From: Candidatus Hydrogenedentota bacterium
GTDB taxonomy: Bacteria > Hydrogenedentota > Hydrogenedentia > Hydrogenedentales > JAEUWI01
Reading direction: 5' to 3'
NCBI GenBank assembly: GCA_030430835.1
Contig: JAUIKJ010000113.1
Location: 1-8,449, forward strand
DNA: 8,449 bases
Part shown: in pieces, positions 1 to 6,024 of the stretch
How positions within the stretch are numbered: position 1 is the stretch's first letter
How the letters are laid out: every line of letters starts with the position of its first letter
Position numbers and translations under genes: made by a program
Notes under the pieces: model-generated
Databases searched by the model: none
Seen by the model: only the letters and a program-made list of their open reading frames with translations
What the model was told of the DNA's origin: nothing

Positions 1-3000
1 TGATCGTGACCACCGGCGAAATGGCCTCGTCACCAAAGACCAGGAACTGGTCCGCCGGGACCACCCGGAAGTGCCATTCCTGTCCGCTGCTCGTGGCCGA
101 GGCCGGCACCTGGCGCTGGCCGGTGAGACCCGGCACCAGCAGGCCGTCGCGGAACCAGTACAGCAAGGTGTTGCCTTCGGGCACATTGAGCGGGTGCGAA
201 TAGCTGTAGTCCGCGATCAACGGTGACTCGTCCGGTACGAGGCGATCTTCCGCGGGATTCTCCAGCGGTGTGCCCGTGGCGAGCGTCAGGTTGGTTGCGA
301 CCGGTGCACGCACCACGTCACCCACGAAAAAGCGAATGTCGATGTAGGCGCGCTCTGCACCCAATTGTGCGTTGACGCGAAGGGTATAGATGCCCGCGTC
401 GTCCGCCGTGGTCTGCCAGTCGAACTGGCCGGAACCGTTGCCGAGATCTGCGAAGGGCGCCGCGCCCGGGCCGTCCCAGCTCGCGAAGAGCACCGGCACG
501 CCCGGCTTGTCCACGCCGTTGGTGGTGTTTACCCGGAAGGCAACCTGTTCACCGGCGTCGAAGGCGCGTTCAATGCCCAACGGCTCAAAACGCAGATCCT
601 GCGGCTCGTCCGGAAGTTCGCTCAGGTCCGCCGCGCGATCCACGGAAACCACCTCGTCAAACTCGTCCGCCGGATCGACCGGGACGCCGGAACCGTTCGA
701 GATTCCGACGATGGCGTTGCGTACGCCGAGGTCCAGATAGGTCATGCGGATCGTGCCGTTGTGGAAAAGCTCCAGCTGCGCATTGTTCGGAGCCGGGGCG
801 TTGAAGGGCGAATCCACCGCAAATTCGCGGAGGTTCTCATAGGTCACGACAAAGCGATCCGGCAGCGCACGTGCCCACATCGAGCCGCCGACATTCGGTG
901 CGAGGTTGGCAAAGAGCAGCGAGATGCGCTGTGCTGCAAAGTGCGCGTCCAAGGTCGGCACATTGAGCGTACTTGCCGCGGAGACGGCGTCGAAGGTGAG
1001 GAAGCCGTTCGCGCTGATGATGACCTGGGTCTTGGGCTGGCCGAAGAAGGGGAACACGTCGCCGTTGTAGGTGAAGGTCACCGTGCCATCATCGGTCAGG
1101 TTCAGGTCGAAGGAGTTGCCGTTCTCATCCTGCCGGGCCACGGGTAGCGCGAAGACGCCCGGCTGGTAGGTTACGTCGTAGTCGGCATAGCTGCCCAGGC
1201 CATTCACCGGGCCGCCGACCGGGGTGTAGGTCAACTGCGAGAAGGCGAGATCGATGCCCGCGATCTCGTCCGCGAACGCTTCGGCGGGCACGGGGGAGAT
1301 GGTCTCGCCGGCGGTCGCCCGGGCGAAGAGCACCTGCGGCGCGCCGCCCACCAGTTCGGCAATCAGCGTGTAGTAATACTGGACGCCCTCAATGATGTTT
1401 TGATCGTCAAGGAAACGCGAAGTCGTGCCGGACATGAGTTCGATGCCATCCACCGGGTCCGTGATGAATCCGGTTACGCTGCGCAGCAGGATTACCTGGC
1501 TAAGGAATTCCGGCGCCGGGTTCTCCCAGGTCAGCGCGATCACCGGGTTGTCGTCCAGGTCGCGCGTCGGCGTGGCCTGGAAGTCCGTGACGCTGTTCTC
1601 CGCAACGCCCGGTGGAACAATTTCCACCGCGGAGGCGGCCGCAACGACGTTCAGACGCTCCTGCAGGCTGAAGCCCTGGGACACGGCCGAGGCGTTCATC
1701 GCCGCGTAGAGGTCGTAGTAGTCCGAAGCCGGCGTCAGCAGGAACTGCGTGCCGAACATAAGATCCGCCGTCCGCGAGATGCCGAAGCCTTCCACGCTCT
1801 GGCCGTTGAAGGTGCCGCCGTCCGTGAGCAGGTAACACAGCTTGTTGCCGATACCGCTGTTGATGTGGACACCACCGTTGTCGATCGCTGAGGTGACCGG
1901 GAAGAGCAGGGGACTGCCCAGGCGATCCGGGTCGCCGAAGATCGTCGGGTCTTTCATGTAGCGGAAGGCGTTCTCCGGCACGTCTACGTCGATGCCCTTC
2001 GTGGCGGTACTGCTTTTCCCGGAGCCGGTGATGTCTTCACCGATGAACCAGCGCACGTCGTCGTCGTCGTTCCCCGCATCATTCGTGAGGTCGACCCACT
2101 CGCCCCACATGTCCGAGAACGACTCGTTGATGGCGCCGGAGAAGCCGAAGTAAATCAGGTTCGAGGTGCTCTCGGTCACGCCGTGCGTAAATTCATGCGC
2201 GACCACGTCATCCACGGCGAGACCCGCGCCGTAGGCCGTCTGCTCACCATCCCAATAAGCGTTGAAAAAATTCAGCCGGACCGTGGCGATCATCGTGCCG
2301 CCGTCACCATCGAAACTTTCCCAGTCGTGTTCGGCCACGTAGAAATCATAGGTATCGCCGAGGAAATCGTAAGCCTGATCCACGTCGCGGATGCCGGTCG
2401 GCGGATCACTCTCAACACGTACCGCCTCCGTCGGGAGATTCAGCGTATTCTCGGCATCGCGGATTTCACGGTCCTTAATGTCCTGCACCAGCGAGTAGCG
2501 GAACGCAACCTCACCGGACTGCGCATCGACCAGCGCCACCTGACGCACGTACTGCGGGAACACGGCGACGAGTTCGACGGTCCACGCAAGGCGCACCGGA
2601 CCATCGACGTTCAGCACGCCCGGGCTCCAGATGACCAGCGCCGGTTCGCGGCTGCTCGTGAGGTGTACGGTCGCGATACCGTCCACCGCTTCCGACACCG
2701 CCGTCTTCGCCGCCGCAATCGCCTGGGCCTCGGACACCGCCGGCGTGAGCGGCACGGCGCCGGAATCCAGGCTGCGCGTGTCGCGCATCATGTCGCTGAC
2801 CACGTTGCGGACATAGCCATCTGCCGTCACCTGGACCGCCGTCTGCGCACCGAAGACCGGCACACCGCCGTAGGTCTGATTGAGGCGAACGTAGCTTTCG
2901 CCGCCCACGTCCCGCGTGCCGGCCGGCGTGAATCCGGTGTCCGGCTGCGCCACACCAAAGGCGCCGGCGTGGTCCTCCACGAAGTTCTGCGCCACACCGG

Positions 3001-3262
3001 CCGCACCGGCGGCCTTCGCCGTGGCCGGCCGCGCCGCAAAGGCACCGCCCGCAGGCGCACCAAGGAAGCGCAGGAAGCCTTCCTCAGTTTGTATCAACAG
3101 GGGGGACTCTGTCGCGGCGGGCGCTTCCAGGGTGCGCAACACACCGACGAGATCGCCGGGGTCCACCGTGGGCGCTTGCGCCCAGGCGGATGCTGCACAC
3201 ATCAGCGCCAGCAAGAAGACAGGAACGGATTTGGTATTACACCATCCGGTTACTACACGCAT
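1..3262 (-). CDS. Secreted thermolysin-like (M4) zinc metallopeptidase with C-terminal adhesion-type modules, 3' end outside window
   Basis: An open frame of 1087 codons runs leftwards off the window. Residues 1-28 look like a signal peptide: a hydrophobic stretch VFLLALMCAASAWA, with likely cleavage after A28. Residues about 85-160 match the fungalysin/thermolysin propeptide (VRLNQTYGGVPVFGAQ) and about 175-258 a PepSY-like propeptide, so the enzyme is probably made as a zymogen. The catalytic domain spans about 292-550. It has NAYW (334-337), HEFTH with zinc ligands H356/H360 and general base E357, GAINES with third ligand E380, D384, and DNGGVHINSG with the transition-state His H466. All match thermolysin order, and the 24-residue H356-E380 spacing is the same as in thermolysin. 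Then follow an FnIII-like domain (about 555-650), a nidogen-like beta domain (about 666-880, ISANGF around 752) and two Ig-like segments (about 885-985 and 985 to the edge). Start ATG at 3262 has AGAGGG 9 bases upstream; an upstream in-frame ATG (3286) is stopped by TGA. Catalytic assignment is firm; the module names are inferred by eye. Confidence 0.95.
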   Translation of the reverse strand, partial: MRVVTGWCNTKSVPVFLLALMCAASAWAQAPTVDPGDLVGVLRTLEAPAATESPLLIQTEEGFLRFLGAPAGGAFAARPATAKAAGAAGVAQNFVEDHAGAFGVAQPDTGFTPAGTRDVGGESYVRLNQTYGGVPVFGAQTAVQVTADGYVRNVVSDMMRDTRSLDSGAVPLTPAVSEAQAIAAAKTAVSEAVDGIATVHLTSSREPALVIWSPGVLNVDGPVRLAWTVELVAVFPQYVRQVALVDAQSGEVAFRYSLVQDIKDREIRDAENTLNLPTEAVRVESDPPTGIRDVDQAYDFLGDTYDFYVAEHDWESFDGDGGTMIATVRLNFFNAYWDGEQTAYGAGLAVDDVVAHEFTHGVTESTSNLIYFGFSGAINESFSDMWGEWVDLTNDAGNDDDDVRWFIGEDITGSGKSSTATKGIDVDVPENAFRYMKDPTIFGDPDRLGSPLLFPVTSAIDNGGVHINSGIGNKLCYLLTDGGTFNGQSVEGFGISRTADLMFGTQFLLTPASDYYDLYAAMNASAVSQGFSLQERLNVVAAASAVEIVPPGVAENSVTDFQATPTRDLDDNPVIALTWENPAPEFLSQVILLRSVTGFITDPVDGIELMSGTTSRFLDDQNIIEGVQYYYTLIAELVGGAPQVLFARATAGETISPVPAEAFADEIAGIDLAFSQLTYTPVGGPVNGLGSYADYDVTYQPGVFALPVARQDENGNSFDLNLTDDGTVTFTYNGDVFPFFGQPKTQVIISANGFLTFDAVSAASTLNVPTLDAHFAAQRISLLFANLAPNVGGSMWARALPDRFVVTYENLREFAVDSPFNAPAPNNAQLELFHNGTIRMTYLDLGVRNAIVGISNGSGVPVDPADEFDEVVSVDRAADLSELPDEPQDLRFEPLGIERAFDAGEQVAFRVNTTNGVDKPGVPVLFASWDGPGAAPFADLGNGSGQFDWQTTADDAGIYTLRVNAQLGAERAYIDIRFFVGDVVRAPVATNLTLATGTPLENPAEDRLVPDESPLIADYSYSHPLNVPEGNTLLYWFRDGLLVPGLTGQRQVPASATSSGQEWHFRVVPADQFLVFGDEAISPVVTI

Positions 3263-3271
3263 TGCTCAGGT

Positions 3272-3277
3272 CCCTCT
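3272..3277 (-). promoter_or_regulatory. Ribosome binding site of the M4 protease gene
   Basis: AGAGGG on the minus strand lies 9 bases before ATG 3262. It supports this start, which is also the one that puts a signal peptide at the N-terminus. Confidence 0.6.
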
Positions 3278-3435
3278 TCCGTTCATCCACGTTGATTCGC
3301 CAAGGGTCATGACGATCATACGCGCGGGGCTCCCCAGTACACGACCAAGACGGTGGCGGCTCGCGTGGGAACCACCCGTCACACAATAAACCCGATTTTA
3401 GACCTTAATCCTTGTACAGCAAAAGGATAGCGTGT

Positions 3436-3455
3436 GTCAAGGGAAAACCTTCGAC
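3436..3455 (+). promoter_or_regulatory. Predicted leader hairpin 1
   Basis: GTC-AAGG (3436-3442) can pair with CCTT-(C)-GAC (3448-3455) around a GAAAA loop, giving seven base pairs with one bulged C at 3452. It lies upstream of the small unknown gene, between an AT-rich promoter-like stretch and the ribosome binding site. No T-tract follows, so it is not a canonical terminator. A regulatory role is inference. Confidence 0.35.
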
Positions 3456-3530
3456 GCAGGATAGACAAGCTACGCAAACTACGAAAGCTATCACGACTCA
3501 AGTGCCGGGTGGGTGCCGCCGATAAAGTCC

Positions 3531-3550
3531 CTGGCGAAAGGATTCGCCAG
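3531..3550 (+). promoter_or_regulatory. Predicted leader hairpin 2, just upstream of the ribosome binding site
   Basis: CTGGCGAA (3531-3538) and TTCGCCAG (3543-3550) form a perfect 8-bp stem with an AGGA loop, ending 8 bases before the AGGAG of the following gene. The left arm could alternatively be used in CCGGG/CCCTGG pairing (3504-3508 with about 3528-3533), so two folds compete. This could tune translation or protect the 5' end. The pairing is seen in the sequence; the function is inference. Confidence 0.45.
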
Positions 3551-3558
3551 CAATTATC

Positions 3559-3563
3559 AGGAG
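3559..3563 (+). promoter_or_regulatory. Ribosome binding site fixing the start of the small unknown gene
   Basis: AGGAG stands 8 bases before ATG 3572. It is the best Shine-Dalgarno match in the region and, with the codon-use change, favours the 3572 start over GTG 3434. Confidence 0.7.
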
Positions 3564-3571
3564 CCGCAAGG

Positions 3572-3922
3572 ATGCAACTTGCTCCAGTACATAGCGGGGT
3601 GCCCGCATACGTGCCCCCGGCACGCCCAGCCGCCGCACCATCCGCCTTCGCCGCCATCGACGATGTGCTCGACCTCAGTTCGGGCAGCCGGAACATCGTG
3701 GGCAACTACCACGCGCTTCCGGAGGAAGAGAAAGAACATTTCCTCGAAATGCTGGCCACCCTGCTCAAGCAGGGTGTGATCGGCAAGGAAACCAAGGAAG
3801 TGGACGGCCGGCCCTACGAATCCTTCGTCAGCATCGGCTTCGCCGATCCCGTGGTCCGCGACGCGCCGCCCTATCGCGGCGGCGACACGATCCAGCCCCG
3901 CCTGCTGGACCTCAACGCCTAA
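3572..3922 (+). CDS. Small protein of unknown function (116 residues)
   Basis: I do not recognise this protein. From ATG 3572 it has a Pro/Ala-rich, probably flexible N-terminus (residues about 1-26). A likely helical core follows, with an acidic-amphipathic stretch (LPEEEKEHFLEMLATLLKQG, about residues 49-68), and then a beta-prone part containing GRPYESFVSIGF. The C-terminus ends in LLDLNA. There is no signal peptide, membrane segment or cysteine, so it is probably cytoplasmic. Synonymous codon use is GC-rich like the neighbouring genes, which supports real coding. The start is set by AGGAG 8 bases upstream; a longer version from GTG 3434 would add 46 residues, including a KLR-KLR-KLS run, but its codons are atypical. 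The gene is divergent from the protease and convergent with the DUF1569 gene, with stop codons 3 bases apart. Function cannot be inferred. Confidence 0.75.
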   Translation: MQLAPVHSGVPAYVPPARPAAAPSAFAAIDDVLDLSSGSRNIVGNYHALPEEEKEHFLEMLATLLKQGVIGKETKEVDGRPYESFVSIGFADPVVRDAPPYRGGDTIQPRLLDLNA

Positions 3923-3925
3923 GGC

Positions 3926-4390
3926 TTAGCCCTGCAGGAAGTCCGGACCCACCGCGCCGAACTGGCGCAGGTGGTGATCGAGGTGGACCAGGTTCAGCTT
4001 CTCCCACCCCCGCGCGCCGATATCGCCGAAAAAGGGATGGGGCGGCGGCGTCTTGCCCGCTTCCAGCGCGGCGAGGAATTCGCGCATCTCCGCTTCGAGT
4101 TCTTCCGGGGTGGCTTCCGGCAGCGCCGTGTCGTACATCTTCGGCGCTTCCGCGTTCTTCGGCAACTTGATGATGCCGTTGAGAATCAGCGGCCCGGCGA
4201 TCCAGCCCCCGAAGAAACCGCCCTCATTCGGGGTCTGCTCTTCCTTGCCCAGGCCGTAGCGAATGGCGGTGCGCATATGGGAAAACATCTGCGCCGGCGT
4301 CATCCGCCCCCAGCGCGGTTGCTGTCCGGTTTCGATACTGCGAATGGCTGCGAGGGCATCGTCCACGAATCGTGCATCGAATCGGCGCAT
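3926..4390 (-). CDS. DUF1569 / DinB-like four-helix protein (154 residues)
   Basis: The protein resembles the DUF1569 family of the DinB/YfiT-like four-helix-bundle superfamily. Evidence is RWGRMTPAQMFSHM near the N-terminus (residues 26-39) and the hallmark HLDHHLRQFG near the C-terminus (136-145). H38, H136 and H140 sit where DinB-like proteins place their metal-binding histidines, with the usual HxxxH spacing in the second part. Members of this superfamily include metal-dependent thiol transferases and many proteins of unknown role, so the substrate is not predictable. There is no signal peptide, so it is presumably cytoplasmic. Start ATG 4390 has AAAGGAG (4404-4398) 7 bases upstream. An in-frame extension to 4483 would add 31 unconserved-looking residues across this ribosome binding site and is rejected. 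The gene is divergent from proS and convergent with the small unknown gene. Confidence 0.85.
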   Translation of the reverse strand: MRRFDARFVDDALAAIRSIETGQQPRWGRMTPAQMFSHMRTAIRYGLGKEEQTPNEGGFFGGWIAGPLILNGIIKLPKNAEAPKMYDTALPEATPEELEAEMREFLAALEAGKTPPPHPFFGDIGARGWEKLNLVHLDHHLRQFGAVGPDFLQG

Positions 4391-4423
4391 GGGGGAGCTC
4401 CTTTCCCGAAGCTTGGGTGTGCA

Positions 4424-4434
4424 TTCACTGGACC
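4424..4434. repeat. Direct repeat copy 1, TTCACTGGACC
   Basis: An 11-base exact copy of the sequence at 4469-4479, start to start 45 bases apart, both in the same orientation. It lies about 34 bases upstream of the DUF1569 start codon. It may be one of a pair of operator half-sites in the divergent control region. Protein binding is inference. Confidence 0.5.
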
Positions 4435-4468
4435 GCGCGGCTGCCCGGGAGGATTCAGCGGCGCACGC

Positions 4469-4479
4469 TTCACTGGACC
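4469..4479. repeat. Direct repeat copy 2, TTCACTGGACC
   Basis: Second exact copy of the 11-base repeat. It ends 16 bases before the TG of the predicted extended -10 of proS, so it covers the place where a -35 element or an activator/repressor contact would be expected. Confidence 0.5.
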
Positions 4480-4495
4480 CCACGCCGCCGGGCTG

Positions 4496-4504
4496 TGCTA
4501 TGAT
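4496..4504 (+). promoter_or_regulatory. Predicted extended -10 promoter of proS
   Basis: TGCTATGAT matches the extended -10 pattern TGnTATnAT of a sigma-70-type promoter. No good TTGACA-like -35 lies at 16-18 bases, which is tolerated for extended -10 promoters. Transcription would start near 4511, leaving a leader of roughly 56 bases before proS. If proS and the next gene form an operon, this promoter serves both. Confidence 0.5.
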
Positions 4505-4531
4505 CCGGCCTTTCGTTTCCCCTGATTCTAC

Positions 4532-4545
4532 GCGGCCTTCGCCGC
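4532..4545 (+). promoter_or_regulatory. Small GC hairpin in the proS leader
   Basis: GCGGC (4532-4536) and GCCGC (4541-4545) form a perfect 5-bp stem with a CTTC loop, followed by ATTTT and, 6 bases further, the AGGAG of proS (4557-4561). The stem-plus-short-T layout resembles a weak attenuator, but the T run is short. It could equally act as a 5' stabiliser or be chance. Confidence 0.3.
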
Positions 4546-4566
4546 ATTTTCCTCCCAGGAGTCCCC

Positions 4567-5994
4567 ATGGCCAAAGGCATTACAGCGCGCAGTGAAGACT
4601 ACTCCCAGTGGTACCTCGACGTGGTACTCAAGGCGGAGATGGCGGAGCATTCGCCGGTGAAGGGATGCATGGTCATCAAGCCGACCGGCTATGGCATCTG
4701 GGAGAAGATTCAGCAGCACCTCGACCGAATGTTCAAGGAGACGGGGCACGTCAACGCCTACTTCCCGATGTTCATCCCGGAAAGCTTTCTGAAGAAGGAA
4801 GCGGAGCACGTGGAAGGCTTCGCGCCGGAGTGCGCGGTAGTGACGCATGGCGGCGGCAAGCAGCTCGAAGAGCCGCTGGTGGTGCGCCCCACGTCCGAGA
4901 CGATCATCTGGGATTCCTACCGCAACTGGATCAGTTCCTACCGCGACCTGCCGCTGCTGATTAACCAGTGGGCGAACGTGTGCCGCTGGGAAATGCGCAC
5001 GCGGCTTTTCCTGCGCACCACGGAATTTCTCTGGCAGGAGGGCCACACCGCCCACGCCACGCACGAAGAAGCCGAAGAAGAAACCATGAAGATGGTGCGT
5101 ATCTACCAGAAGTTCGCCGAGGAATATCTCGCGATGCCGGTGCTCGTGGGCCGCAAGACCGATCGCGAGAAGTTCGCGGGCGCGCTGCACACCTATTGCA
5201 TCGAGGGCCTGATGCAGGACGGCAAGGCGCTGCAGGCGGGCACCTCGCACCACCTCGGCCAAAACTTCGCGAAGGCCTTCGACGTGAAGTTCCAGGACAA
5301 GGACAAGGAACTCAAGTACGTGCATGCCACGAGCTGGGGCGTGTCCACCCGACTGATCGGCGGCATGATCATGACGCATAGCGACGACCAGGGCCTCGTG
5401 GTGCCGCCGCGCCTCTCGCCGCGGCCGGTCGTGATTGTCCCCATCTGGCGCAGCGACGAACAGATGGACGCCGTGCTGGGTTGCGCACGCGGGATGGTGG
5501 AAGGCTGGGATCCGCTCTTCTACTACCTCGACGATCGCGACCAGTACAAGCCCGGCTACAAGTTCAACGAGTGGGAGCTGAAGGGCGTGCCGGTCCGGAT
5601 CGAGATCGGTCCGCGCGATGTAGAGAACCGCGAGGTGGTGGTGGTGCGCCGGGACACCGGCGAGAAGGCCACCATGCCGATGGACGGCCTGCGCGAAAAA
5701 CTCGAAGCCATGTTGGTGGAGATTCAGGCGAATCTCTTCACGAAGGCCAAGGCGCGTGTCGAAGCGAGCACCCATACCGTCGACAGCTACGACGAGTACA
5801 AGGCGCGGATCGGCGAAGGCGGATTCTTCCGGGTCTTCCTCGATCATGAGAACCCCGAGGTGGAGCAGCAGTTGCAGAACGACACCCGATCGACCGTGCG
5901 CTGTATCCCCTTCGACGCGGAAGAAGAAGAGGGCGCCTGCATGATTACCGGAAAACCCTGCAAATACCGCGTCGTGGCCGCGCAGTCCTACTAG
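4567..5994 (+). CDS. proS: Prolyl-tRNA synthetase, archaeal/eukaryotic type (ProRS type 3)
   Basis: Cytoplasmic class II aminoacyl-tRNA synthetase that activates proline with ATP and loads it on tRNA-Pro. At 475 residues it fits the short archaeal-like ProRS form, without the editing (INS) domain of the bacterial form. The catalytic domain occupies about 1-282. It shows VVRPTSET (105-112, proline/adenylate pocket), class II motif 2 with CRWEMRTR and TTEFLWQEGHTAH (139-163), TSHHLGQNF (226-234), and TSWGVSTRLIGG plus GLVVPPRLSP (255-285) in the motif 3 region. The anticodon-binding domain starts at PVVIVPI (287-293) and runs to about 390. The C-terminal domain (about 400-475) keeps C446 and C458 (RCIPFD, GACMITGKPC) and the conserved terminal Tyr, but lacks the first Cys pair of zinc-binding relatives. 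Start ATG 4567 has AGGAG 5 bases upstream. Confidence 0.97.
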   Translation: MAKGITARSEDYSQWYLDVVLKAEMAEHSPVKGCMVIKPTGYGIWEKIQQHLDRMFKETGHVNAYFPMFIPESFLKKEAEHVEGFAPECAVVTHGGGKQLEEPLVVRPTSETIIWDSYRNWISSYRDLPLLINQWANVCRWEMRTRLFLRTTEFLWQEGHTAHATHEEAEEETMKMVRIYQKFAEEYLAMPVLVGRKTDREKFAGALHTYCIEGLMQDGKALQAGTSHHLGQNFAKAFDVKFQDKDKELKYVHATSWGVSTRLIGGMIMTHSDDQGLVVPPRLSPRPVVIVPIWRSDEQMDAVLGCARGMVEGWDPLFYYLDDRDQYKPGYKFNEWELKGVPVRIEIGPRDVENREVVVVRRDTGEKATMPMDGLREKLEAMLVEIQANLFTKAKARVEASTHTVDSYDEYKARIGEGGFFRVFLDHENPEVEQQLQNDTRSTVRCIPFDAEEEEGACMITGKPCKYRVVAAQSY

Positions 5995-6024
5995 ACATTC
6001 GGCACACGCCAGGAAAGGCGAAGC

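Larger units (their letters stand above)
3263..3571. other. Divergent intergenic region between the M4 protease and the small unknown gene
   Basis: This 309-base stretch separates two divergent genes and carries no gene I can support. It is locally AT-rich (about 3380-3430) against a GC-rich background, as expected for promoters, but no convincing -35/-10 pair stands out. On the minus strand TATGAT (3320-3315) could be a -10 for the protease, without a recognisable -35. It overlaps the short imperfect palindrome ATGACGATCAT (3309-3319). GGGGCTCCCC near 3336 is another short inverted repeat. AGGATAG occurs twice (3424-3430 and 3458-3464). Two hairpins lie in the right half and are listed separately. 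A rightward frame from GTG 3434 reads into the next gene, but its codons (CTA, ATA, TTA, TCA, AGG, CGA) are unlike those of neighbouring genes, so I treat it as untranslated leader. Confidence 0.6.

Noticed and set aside
365..1147. A 260-codon plus-strand open frame
   Set aside because: Shadow of the protease C-terminal modules, which read continuously without stops on the minus strand.
3193..3262. A lipoprotein signal in the protease leader (Cys22)
   Set aside because: The residue before Cys22 is Met, which does not fit the lipobox; an ordinary signal peptidase I site (AWA-Q) follows.
2183..3295. A 370-codon plus-strand open frame opposite the protease N-terminal half
   Set aside because: It overlaps the M4 catalytic and propeptide regions on the other strand; its translation is His/Arg-rich shadow sequence.
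3460..3530. A cyclic-di-GMP-I (GEMM) riboswitch, suggested by GCAAAC, GAAA and a CGACTCAAG-GCCGGG order
   Set aside because: The stem that should flank the GAAA loop does not pair (CTAC against GCTA), and the GACGCAAAG core is not intact. The resemblance is superficial.
4391..4483. A longer DUF1569 protein starting at 4483
   Set aside because: The extension would be read through the strong AAAGGAG of ATG 4390 and through one of the direct repeats, and its residues show no family similarity.
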